Source of the DNA: Thinopyrum elongatum
Lineage: Eukaryota; Streptophyta; Magnoliopsida; Poales; Poaceae
Direction: 5' to 3'
Length of the DNA: 64,000 nucleotides
NCBI GenBank assembly: GCA_011799875.1
Contig: CM022301.1
Coordinates: forward strand, 217,988,526-218,052,525
The notes under the pieces are model-generated. The model saw only the letters and a program-made list of their open reading frames with translations. It did not search any database and was not told the origin of the DNA. Position 1 is the stretch's first letter; every line of letters starts with the position of its first letter. The translations under genes and the position numbers were made by a program. This document shows positions 22,044 through 32,196 of this stretch, piece after piece.

Positions 22044-22516
22044 ATGGCGGACAATGGGAGGTACCGTGGTGTTTTCCAGAGGCCCCGGGGGAAGTTGGGC
22101 ACCCAGATTTAAAACCCCGTCACTGGCAAGAAATAGTGTCTCGGCATGTTCGACTTCGTCGAGGAAGCGGCGCGCGCTTACGATGCCAAGGCGATCGAGT
22201 ACCAGGGGCGAAGGGCCCAGCTCAACTTTCCTCAGGATGCTTGCCTCCTAACATGAGGATAGTCTCCAGGGCCGAGGAGCAGGAGCACCGGAAGGCCGAG
22301 GCATTCCTCAGGGCACCTGAGCGTCAGAGTACCGATCCCTTGGTGGAACGGTATCTTCAGGAGGATCCGCATCTGTATGCCAGTAACGAGGCGTTGCTGA
22401 TCACCGCACGCAACCGGAAGGATGCCGAGGACGACCCGATAAACTAGGATGATCTCGCCAACCAGTCCGACGGGAATGACGATGACGACTCCGTCTCTGA
22501 CATTGACTTAGATTAG
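22044..22516 (+). pseudogene. AP2/ERF-domain gene remnant
   Basis: From ATG 22044 the frame gives RYRGVFQRPRGKLGTQI, stop, NPVTGKK, stop, [20 protein letters not shown] then [14 protein letters not shown]. This follows the AP2/ERF DNA-binding domain ([28 protein letters not shown]) along its full length of about 58 residues. Two stops fall inside the domain, the second at or next to the tryptophan normally found before LG. A one-base frameshift follows, then an acidic tail in another frame (EEQEHRKAEAFLR, YLQEDPHLYASNEALL) with another TAG (22445-22447) before an Asp-rich end at 22516. Not functional. It is cargo of E3b. Confidence 0.8.
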
Positions 22517-22638
22517 GAGCTGATCTCTCCATCGTGCTTGTCGTATAACTCCATGCTTCAGATGTTTGAACCTTCAATGTAGTACTTATGAATCTTGCTA
22601 TGGCGTACTATATATGTCCCTGACTTCTTGATAAACTC

Positions 22639-22642
<4 letters not shown>

Positions 22643-22684
<42 letters not shown>
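22643..22684. repeat. (TA)n microsatellite
   Basis: About 42 bases of uninterrupted TA repeat between the AP2 remnant and the B3-like gene. Confidence 0.95.
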
Positions 22685-22686
<2 letters not shown>

Positions 22687-22741
22687 CTTTCATGTCATAG
22701 CAGCAATGATAACAATGTTTAACTTTTTGAAGGAGGGGATC

Positions 22742-23829
22742 ATGGTGCTTAAGGTCTGTAATGTCTGCAAAAATCCCTGTAAGGGTAATTTATCCCATGC
22801 AGTAGAATTCGGGCTCTTCTTGAGGGATGGATTCGAAAAATCTGTGGTAACAGTGTTCATCATTCAATTCTAATCACTTGCTGACTTGTTGTATTGTGCA
22901 TACCATTAATTATTAACTGCATTATTCTTAATTGTTACATAGTGTATCCCATGCAACGCAAGGGTCCAATTCAATAATTTAATTGGTGACAGTTTCAACT
23001 TTTCGGATCGTCAAGGGCAATTGTACAAAATTGACGTTTGTAAACAAAAGGATAAAACCATCATAGGAGGCGACGGATCGAACAAGTACATTCCAAATAA
23101 TAAGCTCACCGGGGGAGAGTACATAGGCTTTTATTTTAAGAAAGCAGTCAAGAAGTTAAGGATTAAGTATTTCTCCGACGAAGATGATGAGCTTGATGAG
23201 GATGATGCTGAAGCTTCCGAGGATGATGATGATGATTCTAGCGAGGATGACGATAGCCAGGAGCATGAGGATGAGGATGAGGAAGATGACGAGGGTATCG
23301 GAGATAATGACGATGATGATCCATACAATTATGCAATTTTCTCTCAAAGAATGAAAGAGCTTAATGAGGATGAGAACGCCAAACTCATGCGATCCTACTA
23401 TCAAGTGTGCAGTACTTGGGGAGGCCATTTATGCATCATTTTACTAAGAACAACATCGTGCAACACACCATCGTATGTTTTGTATCTTTTCTCTTTTTTC
23501 GATCATAACACTATATGGCAAGATGTCTAACATTGTGTGCTCTATTTTGTTTTTAATCATGGGGATCATAGAAATTACCTATGAAGATGATTTGTGCCAA
23601 GAACATCCCTGCTACCGGCATGGCCGGAGTAAGCCTTGGAGTAGCAGGTCCTGTCACCACCATTCGATACAAGATGGACACAGACGGTCGCATGTCGTTC
23701 TATGAGGCCGGCTGGCGGGAATTCTTGAAGGGAAAGAGACGACTAACGGTTGACACAGCAGTGCTCATCACGATAAGGAGTAGCAAGAACAACAACTTCC
23801 AGATGATGGTTGTTGTAGATCTTATTTAG
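22742..23829 (+). pseudogene. B3-like gene in E3b, three exons, probable frameshift
   Basis: Exon 1 from ATG 22742 (MVLKVCNVCKNPCKG, a Cys-rich start) ends at a GTG|GTAACA donor. Exon 2 opens after acatag with CIPCNARVQFNN, has a GGDGSNKYIPNNKLTGGEYI segment, then a 50-residue Asp/Glu-rich run. Exon 3 follows atcatag with KLPMKMICAKN and DGRMSFYEAGWREFLKGKR..VDTAVLITIR, like the second half of a B3 domain. The exon pattern and the IPC-AR and KLP exon starts match the intact gene at 42163-43660. Near 23405 the frame must change by one base to reach RPFMHHFTKNNIVQHTI before the donor, so this copy is probably disabled. B3 domains bind DNA; function here is inferred. Confidence 0.6.
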
Positions 23830-24554
23830 AAATAAGGTCCATTCAAATATCTCCTACCGATGAACTCTTAGTTACTTTGATGTTGGTTTGTAAACTGGAA
23901 CAAACTTAAGTGTTGCTAGATGTTATGACGAGTACTAATTGCCTAGTAAACTTGCATGCCTAAGCATACAATGCATGTTTCATTTGAGTTTATGTTGGAT
24001 TTATGCAAAATGCATCCATGGCAGCACAATTGGTGCCGTGGCTGCAAAATTTTAATTCGCATGAATAAACAATCAGTGCAGGGCACGCCAATATGCCTGC
24101 CATTGCAGCATGAATATATATTGGCGAGCAGACAACAACGCTCGCCACTACAGGAACATAACCAGTGGCGTGCAAGTTTGCTTGCCCGCCACCGCTGCGC
24201 TATACCAGTGGCAGGCCGCCCGCCACTGATGGCTATATAGCAGTAGCAGAAGGTTAGTGGCTTGCGCCCTTGGGAGCCTGGCCGGCCACTGCTGGCCATT
24301 TTGCGCCTGCCACTACTAGGCATTCCTGCAGTAGTGACATGAAGGATTCTTGCAACAAGGACAAGCGTGCGTGGCACTCGGCCTGGATGGAGAAACTCGA
24401 CAAAGCTCACATCGTGTACGCGGCCAAGGAGGCGTACACGAGCTACGAGATGTACATGCGGATTGTTGACATGAGGAAGTGCCTCCTTCCCCAAAACGGT
24501 CAGGGATCCAGTAGGAAGCAGAGCATTGGCAAGCGTCATCACAACAAGAAGTAG

Positions 24555-25393
24555 ATGATTAGATGCTCGTTTCTCCTAGTTTAGTATGCATGCAATTGCT
24601 TACATTGGTGTGTGGTAATGTTATGTGTGTAGTCACTTATGTAATTGTATACTTAATTTGGTTATGCAATGATGTTCTTATAAGTATATATGTTGATGTT
24701 CTGTACACAGAGCATAGATGTTGTGCGGACAGAGCAAATAACATCGCACACGGACCATACTATGGAACCCGTCGGTGATGAATTCATCAATCGCTGACAA
24801 TTGTATACCAGCAAGCATTTGCCCACAAAACATATGGCTTGCTAGCAGCAATCGTCTGTGTTGTTATCGGTCTTTGGACACATTTCTGATTACTGACCTA
24901 TTTGCCGCGTATCACACACATCTTGTTAAGTTGAACCGTTTCTGTTGTCTCGGCTCGTGGCAAACGGTTTATCCGAGTGAACTGTATGCCGTCTGTCGCA
25001 CACACGTTGATCTACCCGACAGTTTCTATTATGTTGCCTAATCATAAATAGTTCATCAGGGTGAACTGTATGTCGTATATCGCACACACCTTCATCTGGT
25101 TTCCCGCTTTTGTTGTTAAGCTCATCGCAAAAAGTTCTTTCGAGTGAACTGTATGCCACACATTGCACATGCAACTATAATCTGAAACGTGTTTGTTGGC
25201 TCCGCCATCGCAAACATTTCGCATCATTTTTTACGGTTTTATTATAGCACCATTTGTGTTTAATGCATCGCACACAGTTTCGCATCATTTTTTATGGTTT
25301 TATTACAGCACCGTTTGTGTTTAATGCATCACACACAGTTTTGTCGAAGGGTCTCTTATTGTAGTGTCATGTTAGCAGCATCCTGCAGTAGTG
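24555..25393. repeat. 3' UTR and right subterminal repeats of E3
   Basis: 24555-24680 matches the exonuclease 3' UTR of E2. 24690-25393 holds cgcacacgg, the module ggaacccgtcggtgatgaat, and about 75-85-bp repeats with cgagtgaactgtatgcc. A 67-bp stretch near 25209-25345 is duplicated (cgcatcattttttacgg / cgcatcattttttatgg). Confidence 0.8.
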
Positions 25394-27300
25394 ATCCCTT
25401 TTACTAAGGTGGTTTGTTTATTCGAAATTTTCCCTACCAAATTTTCAGGGAGAGCTAGTTGAGATTAAAGGTTGGCAACTTCTTTATTGACAACATTAAG
25501 TTGTTTACTAATAGCATCTAGCAAGGTAGAGTGTTCTTTAAGCTCTTCAGTAAAGAATTTATTATGCTCAAATTGTGTAAACATGAAGTCCTTAGTATTT
25601 TTCTCATCCTCGGCCAACCTTTTATGGTAAGAACTATCGCAAAAAATTTCATAAGACATGGTAACAACTTTAAACAAACAAACAAGTGGAAAGGCTAACG
25701 AAAATATTTTTAATATTTTGGAAGTGTGGGAGATGAAAACGAGAGGAAAATGGCAAATGAAAGTAAATGCAATGAGAGGATGTACTTGATAGGTGTTGGT
25801 GATGTCTCCCTGGCAACGACGCCAGAAATTCTTCCTGCTACTTGTGAGCTGCTTGGGATTTCCTCGAAGAGGAGAGGATGATGCAGTATAGTAGAGATAA
25901 GTATTTTCCTCAGTTAAGAACCAAGGTTATCACTTCAGTAGGAGAACCATGCCAGACCTCGTGAACAACACCTTCACACAAAATAACAAATACTTGCACC
26001 CAACGCAAACATGGGGTTGTTAATCCCTTGGCAGTTAATTGCAAGGATCAAATCTCGTAGTAGATAGATAAACAAAACACAAAATAAAACAAAGGTAAAT
26101 AAATTGCATTAAGGTATTTTTGGATTTTAGTATATGATAAAGATAGACCCCGGGGCCATAGTTTTCACTAGAGGCTTCTCTCTTGAACAAAAAATATATG
26201 GTGGGTAAACAAATTACTGTTGGGCAATTGATGGAAAAGCGCTTAGTTATGACGATATCCAAGGAAATGATCATGTATATAGGCATCATGTACGAGACAA
26301 GTAGACTGACTCCTGCCTGCATCTACTACTATTACTCCACACATCGACCACTATCCAGCATGCATCTAGAGTATTAAGTTCATAAAGAATGGAGTAACGC
26401 CTTAAGCACGATGACATGATGTAGACAAAGAAAATCCAATCAATATGAATAAACCCCATCGTTTTATCCTTAATGGCAACAATACAAATACATGTCTTGT
26501 CCCCTACTTTGTCACTGGGATATAGAGCACCGCAAGATTGAACCCATTACAAAGCACCTCTCCCATTGCAAGATAAATCAATCTAGTTGGCCAAACCAAA
26601 CAGATAGATCGAAGAGAAATACAAAGCTATAATAATCATGCATAAAAGAGTTCAGAGAAGACTCAAATAATATTCATAGATAGTCTGATCATAAACCAAC
26701 AATTCATCGGTTCCCAACAAACACACCGCAAAACAAGATTACATCGAATAGATCTCCAAGAACATCGAGGAGAACATTGTATTGAAGATCAGAGAGAGAG
26801 AATAAGCCATCTAGCTACTAGCTATGGACACGTAGGTCTATGGTAAATTACTTACATATCATCAGAAGGGCACCAAGGTTGATGTAGAGGCCCTCCGTGA
26901 TCAATTCCCTCTCCGGCAGAGTACCGAAAAAGGCCTCCAAATGGTATCTCGCTAGAACAGAAGCTTGCGGTGGTGGAAAAAGTATTTTGGTAGCTCTCTA
27001 TTGGTTTCCGATTATAGAGAATTTATAGAGTTGGAATTAGGTCAAACGGAGGAACGAGGCGCCCACAAGGTACTTGGGCGCGCCCAAGTGCCTTGTGGCC
27101 TACTCCTTCACCTTCTGGCCTCCTCCTGAAGCTTCCAGGGTCTCTTATGTCCAGAAAAAATCGTCAAAAAGTTTTGTGGCATTTGGACTTCAATTGGTTC
27201 TGATTTCCTGGAAAACCAAAAACAGGCAAAAAACAGCAACTAACACTTGGCACAAAGTTAATAGGTTGGTCCCAAAAAATGATATAATATTGCTTATAAA
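25394..27300 (-). mobile_element. LTR retrotransposon (minus strand): gag part and most of one LTR
   Basis: Reading the minus strand, an LTR starts at 44799 (TGATGTGTCTCCAATG), is interrupted by E4, resumes at 27300 and ends at 25836 (..agtagca-like end). A primer-site-like gacgccagaaattcttcc (plus strand) and a gag ORF follow. E4 and E3 both inserted into it, and E3 removed the rest from this window. The same LTR family occurs at 33749, 39189 and 47819. Confidence 0.8.
25465..25677 (-). pseudogene. Gag N-terminal fragment
   Basis: About 70 codons, with YEIFCDSSYHKRLAEDEKN and FTEELKEHSTLLDAISKQL, directly inside the primer-binding region of the minus-strand LTR element. The position and helical, charged composition fit the start of a Gypsy-type gag. 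It begins at a non-ATG in the open frame, and an in-frame ATG lies seven codons in. Confidence 0.5.
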
Positions 27301-27555
27301 CACTGGTACCGTATCGTGCTATACAAACGGTTTTTAACCCCTTTCCTTGACGGCATTTGGAACCGTCGCCTAGTGAGTGACTGCGATAGGGGGGTCCTTC
27401 CCACATGACCCAGAAACCATCGGGGATAGGCGAGCGGCTACTGATGATCGCCATAGAATAAACGTATGAGAAGCCGCCCCAGTTCCACACGTTACATCTC
27501 GACGCTACGTTTCTGATCAGAGAGACATCCCAAACGGTTACGCCGCTATAGTAGT

Positions 27556-28068
27556 GTGAAAAAGTTGGACATCAACATTTAATCTACCGATATGTTTGTG
27601 ATAGGTACGTTATCGCACACGGTTCAAGAATGTAAAATGTGTGCGGTGCCTTTACTAATGCCAACGTGTCCATTTTCATAACTGTGTGCGATTGGTATTC
27701 CTATCACACACGCACACTAGTTTGAAACGTTTGCCGTATTACCATGAATCGCACACGCATATGAGACGAAACCGTGTGTGCGTCCGTCGGGCGTCGCAAA
27801 TGTTTCACGTCAAAGAACCGTCTGTTCTCTATTTTTCATCGCACACGTTGTTTTCTTTCTAACCGTGTGCACATTATTTTATTCGCTCCTGTATAATTTT
27901 ATTTTTCCCTGTAATTTATTATTCGAATTGGAAATTTTGAAATATGAAATGTGGAATTCAAATTCTCAGCACAATGGTTCAACAACAAATCCATAAATAA
28001 AATTGTCACTACAATATGTTCAGTAATTACAGGATTAGACAGCAATTAACTATGATGAACCACAATAT
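27556..28068. repeat. Left subterminal motifs of E4
   Basis: Scattered cgcacacggtt, tgtgcgattgg and tcacacacgc motifs over about 27590-27870, similar to bases 150-240 of the window (left side of E1). The remaining 200 bases are the 3' flank of the B3-domain gene. No gene. Confidence 0.7.
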
Positions 28069-30834
28069 TTAGAGGCGGTAAAGGTGAAGAGACAAGTGTA
28101 AATCATTTTGACTGTCGATGGTGTTGAAGAAGCAGAATGCCCATAATGTGCCTTCCTGCATGCCATAGGCACGAACAACTTTTGTCCAACCCCTTGTGAC
28201 GATCGCTCGCCCATCCTTCACCGCCTTCAGGAAGACTTCTAGAGCATTATCATGGTAGCATGAATTATATACTTTAACCTTAGTTGCCTCCACTCCGGTC
28301 ATGTAGTTTGCAAGGTAATCATCAGTAAATAGCTTCGGAAACCACTGAAAAGAGAAAAATACCAGATACTTGTTGTGGGCAGGGGGAAAAGGTAACACGT
28401 TACTTACCATCCTAAAGTTCACTATTGTCTTCGACAAAGTGTAAATAAAGAGCTTAACTCCCATCACCCATTTCTTTCGCCTGACAATCTTTCTTACGTT
28501 CCTCACTTGACGCTTGTTCATGAATATCTCATTGCCCCATACGCAAAAGGGATCGAAGCGTGGATCAGTACCGCTCATATATGTACCTACAATCAACCAG
28601 TAAATGTTAGAAGCTAAACTGAGATTGCACAAATGATGTAAAATACAACTACCTACGTTCCTAAGTACAAGTATTTTTAGAGATTTCAATATGAACTACA
28701 TACGGATGTATATAGAATAATAGATATAGTTTAGATTAGAATCTAGATTCACTCATTTTGCTCCTTATGTAGTCTATATTGGAATCTCAAAAATACTTAT
28801 ATTTAGCAACAGATGGTGTATAAGACATGGGATGCAGCTAACCTCAACGGCAAACAACAGCATCGCCCATTGTTGCCCTGTTTAAGTACATGGAAAGCCA
28901 ATGTTAACTACAACAGGGTTAACATCCACCAAAAATAGCAAATGGTAATAAACGGCAGCATCTGTAGTGATATCTTCATTGCGAAAGAGTAGCACGGTAG
29001 CAAAGGGACGCATTAAAAAATGGATACAACTGTTAATTGCAACTGGCTTAACAGCATCCTAAGTCATGTTTTGTAAGTTTGTAGCCATTGAAATACAACT
29101 GTTTAAAAATGGATACAACTATTAATTGCAACAGGCTTAATAGCCATTGAAACCGGTACTGATAAAAATGCAATTGGCAGAGTTAAACATCACAAGACAG
29201 GTGCTGCCAGAGCTGAGAATGGCCCAGTTGTCTATAAAAAGGTAGGGAAAATAGCTAAAACGTGTTAGGCATGTTTACTACAACATGCTTAATACATCGA
29301 CCTTACAGAACATAGCCATTAATTGCAACTGGTATTGGTAAGATTGAACTGGTGAATTCATACTTGGTAAGTTTTGATAGGTAGTTGTTGGGGCACTTCA
29401 TCTTGGCCAAAGCCCGCCCAAAGTCAGCGGCGGCGGAGGCGAGCTCTTCCTCCGGGTCGAAGCGTGGATCAGTGTCGCTGACATGTGTACCTACAAGAAG
29501 CAAGTAAATGTTAGAAGCCAAACTGCAATTGCACAAATGATGTAAAATACTGTAAGACATGGGATGCAGATAACCTCGACGGCAAACAACAGCATCGCCC
29601 GTTATGGCCCTGCGTAAGTACATGGAAAGGCATGTTAAGTACAACATGGTTAGCATCCACCAAAAATAGCAAATGGGCAGCATCTCTAGTATATCTTCAT
29701 TGCGGAGAGTAGCACGGTAGCAAAGGGACAGATTAAAAAATGGATACAACTGTTAATTGCAACAGGCTTAACAGCATCCTAAGTCATGTTTTGTAAATTT
29801 GTAGCCATTGAAATACAACTGTTTAAAAATGGATACAACTGTTAATTGCAACAGGCTTAATAGCCATTGAAACTGGTACTGATAAAAATGCAATTGGTAG
29901 AGTTAAACATCACAAGGCGGGTGCTCCCAGAGCAGAGAATGGCCTAGTTGTCTATAAAAAGGTAGGGAAAGTAGCTAAAACATGTTAGTTATGTTTACTA
30001 CAACATGCTTAATACATCGACCGTACAAAACATAGCCATTAATTGCAACTGGTATTGGTAAGATTGAACTGGTGAGTACATACTTGGTAAGTCCTGAGAG
30101 GTAGTTGCTGGGGCACTTCATCTTGGCCAGAGCCCGCCCAAAGTCAGCGGAGGCGGAGGCGAGCTGTTCCTCCGGGTCAAAGCGTGGATCAGTGCCACTG
30201 ACATGTGTACCTACGGGCAACCAGTAAATGTTAGAAGTTAAACTGCAATTGCACAAATGATGTGAAATACTGTAAGACATGGGATGCAGCTAACCTTGAT
30301 GGCAAACAATAGCATCAGCCGTTATGACCCTGCGTAAGTACATGGACAGACATGTTAAGTACAACAGGGTCAGCATCCACCAAAAATATCAAATGGGCAG
30401 CATCTCTAGTGATATCCTGAGTCATGTATTGTAAGTTTGTTGCTGGTATTGGTGAAATTGAGCTGGACAGTTAATACTTGAACATGACACAGTGTGCAGT
30501 ACTGAAATAAACAAGGCACGAACATGCTTAATACATCAACCGTACAAAACATAGCCATTGCAAGTGTTATTGGCAAGATTGAGCTGGTCAGATCATACCT
30601 GTTAAGTCCTGGGGGGTAGTCGCTGGGGCACTTCATCTGGGCCAGAGCCTGCACCATGTCGGAGGCGGCGGAGGCGAGGTGTTCCTCCGGGTCAACACGC
30701 ACAGTGGCCATCGCGCCATGGACCGCCATCAGCTCCTCGACCTCCACGCGATATTTGGTTGGGCTTCCGCGGCGATGCTCTGGAGGTAGGGGCGGTGGGG
30801 ATTTGGAGGCATGAGGATGTTTCGCAGGCGCCAT
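28069..30834 (-). CDS. B3-domain protein, five exons, 301 aa, with duplicated exons
   Basis: Exons: 30834-30599 (ATG, MAPAKHPHASKSPPP), 30197-30084, 29477-29364, 28573-28408, 28344-28069 (TAA). All four introns are GT-AG and the sum, 906 nt, stays in one frame. Exons 2 and 3 are both 114 nt with the same phase and encode near-identical 38-residue repeats (TDPRFDPEE.LASA.ADFGRAL then AKMKCPNNYLS-like). Exon 1 ends with a related copy and exon 4 begins with one. Exon 5 is a B3 DNA-binding domain (FPKLFTDDYLANYMTG, GWTKVVRAYGMQEGTLWAF). Exon 4 adds a basic KRQVRNVRKIVRRKKW segment, a possible nuclear signal. Family members are plant REM-type transcription-factor-like proteins. It is CACTA cargo with no defect seen. 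The repeat exons may vary in number between copies. Confidence 0.75.
28558..30200. repeat. Tandem duplication of an exon-intron unit
   Basis: The marker agcgtggatcagtg recurs at about 28557, 29461 and 30181, giving units of 904 and 720 bp. Each contains one repeat exon and the neighbouring intron. The longer unit holds an extra Stowaway MITE (28650-28818), which explains the difference. Confidence 0.9.
28650..28818. mobile_element. Stowaway-type MITE (Thalos-like)
   Basis: Termini cctacgttcctaagtacaag and ..cttatatttagcaacagatgg are inverted repeats. The inner sequence (agagatttcaatatgaactaca) is that of a very common Triticeae Stowaway. It lies in the intron before exon 4 of the B3-domain gene and is absent from the two sister units, so it arrived after the duplication. 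Confidence 0.85.
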
Positions 30835-31839
30835 TTAAGCAATCAGGCCGTGGCCGTGATAGAGATCGGTGGGTTACCTGACTGGATCCAAGCAGAACGT
30901 AGATGTGGTTGAAGCTGTAGTTGCGGTGGCGGCGGTTTGAGCTGCCGATAGGGGGAGGGGGGAGGGGGGAGATACTGAGGAAATTTGATGGGTGGTGATG
31001 TGGTTGGAGGAATAAATTCTGAAATCGCGCGTCAAATGAAAATTTCACTGCGAAACTTGAAACTTGGGCGGGGGAAACACACAACGCAGACGAAGCGCGT
31101 AAAATACTCGTGTGCGAGAAAAGTGAAAATTGGCAGATCCCGTTTCCAAAAAAATGTACACATGTAGTTGATTTTTTCGGTCAATGGTACGCCTGGTTTA
31201 TTAGGAAACATCGCACGGGTAACTGACTTATGGATCATTAACGCAAAAAAAGGCACATGGGTACGCCATAGAAACCGTGTGTTTTGTGATCTTCTAATAA
31301 TTCTTATATCTGTCAGCATCTCCAACCCCACCTAATTTCAAAAATCTCTTTCATTGTATCAGGATTATTCAATGTACATGAACGAGGCAAGGTGACACCC
31401 GATGAGCGATCATCAGTTTATGAAATGCAATCAAGTGTCAACCTGCCTCGCTCGCGTAGCCAGATTTGATCCTATGCAACAAGAGAGAAGCTTGCTGCCA
31501 TCCACCAGCGTGGCAATTTAAGCCAGTGTGTGGCCAACTCGCGCGGCGAGGTGGGACTAAAAACCAGCTGCGGCCAGCTCTAGTCTCCTCCGGTGGCTGC
31601 GGGCGGACGTTTCGGTAGGATTTGGGGCTAGGGTGCGGCTACAAAACTTCAGTGAACACATGTTAATCAACGCTCAAAGCCCTCAAAGGATGCGCTTACC
31701 GACATTATACGTCAATAATAGATAGTACCAACTTAAAGTACTACTGGTAATGTGCTCTAAGACTAGTATGTATGTAGTACTGGTAGATGCTCGTAATTAA
31801 TTATACAAACTTACAGGCGACACACGCACTAACTACATC
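30835..31839. other. E4 spacer between two minus-strand genes
   Basis: 30835-31000 is the GC-rich promoter side of the B3-domain gene. 31120-31320 has cgcacgggt and aaaccgtgtgttttgt CACTA motifs. 31330-31830 contains gggactaaaaaccagctgcgg of unknown origin. No supported gene. Confidence 0.4.
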
Positions 31840-32196
31840 TCACATGCTGCCATCGGGGCATGCTGGCCCGACGCCGGCGTTCTCCTTCCCGGCCTGGTAG
31901 GCGGCAGCCCATCGTGCTTCGATCTCCGCCAAGCTCTCCTTAGCACAGCGTGCAGCCTCTTCTTTCTTGCGGCGGCGGGACTCTCTTTTCTTGACTGCTT
32001 TCTGCCTTTTCCGCTCTTTCTGTGTGGCTTTGGCCGCCTCTAGATCCACCACCCATTCGGCCATGGCAGCCTCAAAGTTCGCCCATGTAACTATGTGGCC
32101 GCCGGCGGTGATGAACTCGGTGCGGTGAGATGCCATCGCTTCCTTACCATGTGTGCGGTCGCGGGCGGCGAGGAACGCGTCGTGGCGGGATGCCAT
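31840..32196 (-). CDS. Short basic coiled-coil-like protein, 118 aa
   Basis: ATG 32196 to stop at 31840. Starts MASRHDAFLAARDRTHGKEA and then MASHRTEF, an internal duplication of about 20 codons visible in the DNA as two tgccat-gcttccttacca copies. The middle is strongly basic (KERKRQKAVKKRESRRRKKE, a plausible nuclear signal) and predicts a continuous helix; the end is EARWAAAYQAGKENAG. No family recognised. A first exon could lie upstream, since the frame stays open above the ATG. It is cargo of E4, in the position of the alanine-rich gene of E1. Confidence 0.5.
   Translation of the reverse strand: MASRHDAFLAARDRTHGKEAMASHRTEFITAGGHIVTWANFEAAMAEWVVDLEAAKATQKERKRQKAVKKRESRRRKKEEAARCAKESLAEIEARWAAAYQAGKENAGVGPACPDGSM

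Larger units (their letters stand above)
20681..24336. mobile_element. CACTA element E3b, 3,656 bp, complete
   Basis: Starts cactactgggaaagg and ends ..cattcctgcagtagtg, flanked by aca on both sides (20678-20680, 24337-24339). The interrupted exonuclease reads through when it is removed. Subterminal zones (20700-20990 and 24140-24336) carry repeated gccactg/ggcgggt motifs unlike those of E1-E4, though the outermost bases are similar. Cargo: a pyrimidine-rich leader, AP2/ERF remnant and B3-like gene. Between about 23830 and 24140 I see no gene. Confidence 0.9.
20178..24554 (+). pseudogene. Second exonuclease copy, broken and interrupted
   Basis: Paralogue of the 17229-17972 gene. Exon parts are 20178-20680 and 24340-24554, joined in sequence once element E3b (20681-24336) and one aca duplication are removed. 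VVGFDLEY (motif I) is intact. A 2-base loss near 20428 shifts the frame within CVQ/NHVLVYHYC, and a TAG replaces a codon after NLVDIQGQ (20596-20598). Motif III reads YAAKE, so the catalytic Asp is replaced by Glu. It ends RHHNKK with TAG at 24552-24554. The gene is non-functional by three independent changes plus the insertion. Confidence 0.85.
18697..25393. mobile_element. CACTA element E3, right part
   Basis: Ends at 25385-25393 (gcagtagtg) with the family terminus. Right after it (25394 onward) comes the internal region of a minus-strand LTR retrotransposon, so that element was the insertion target. If E2 is inserted in E3, the left end is before the window. Contents: an F-box/FBD exon, a broken exonuclease, the inserted element E3b, and subterminal repeats. 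Confidence 0.65.

Noticed and set aside
23131..23328. Ser-rich minus-strand ORF
   Set aside because: Antisense of the Asp/Glu-rich run of the B3-like gene.
24146..24336. Small CACTA-like element starting cactacaggaac within E3b
   Set aside because: Its ends look alike, but the flanking triplets (cgc and aca) differ, while aca matches exactly at 20678 and 24337. It is better read as E3b's subterminal region.
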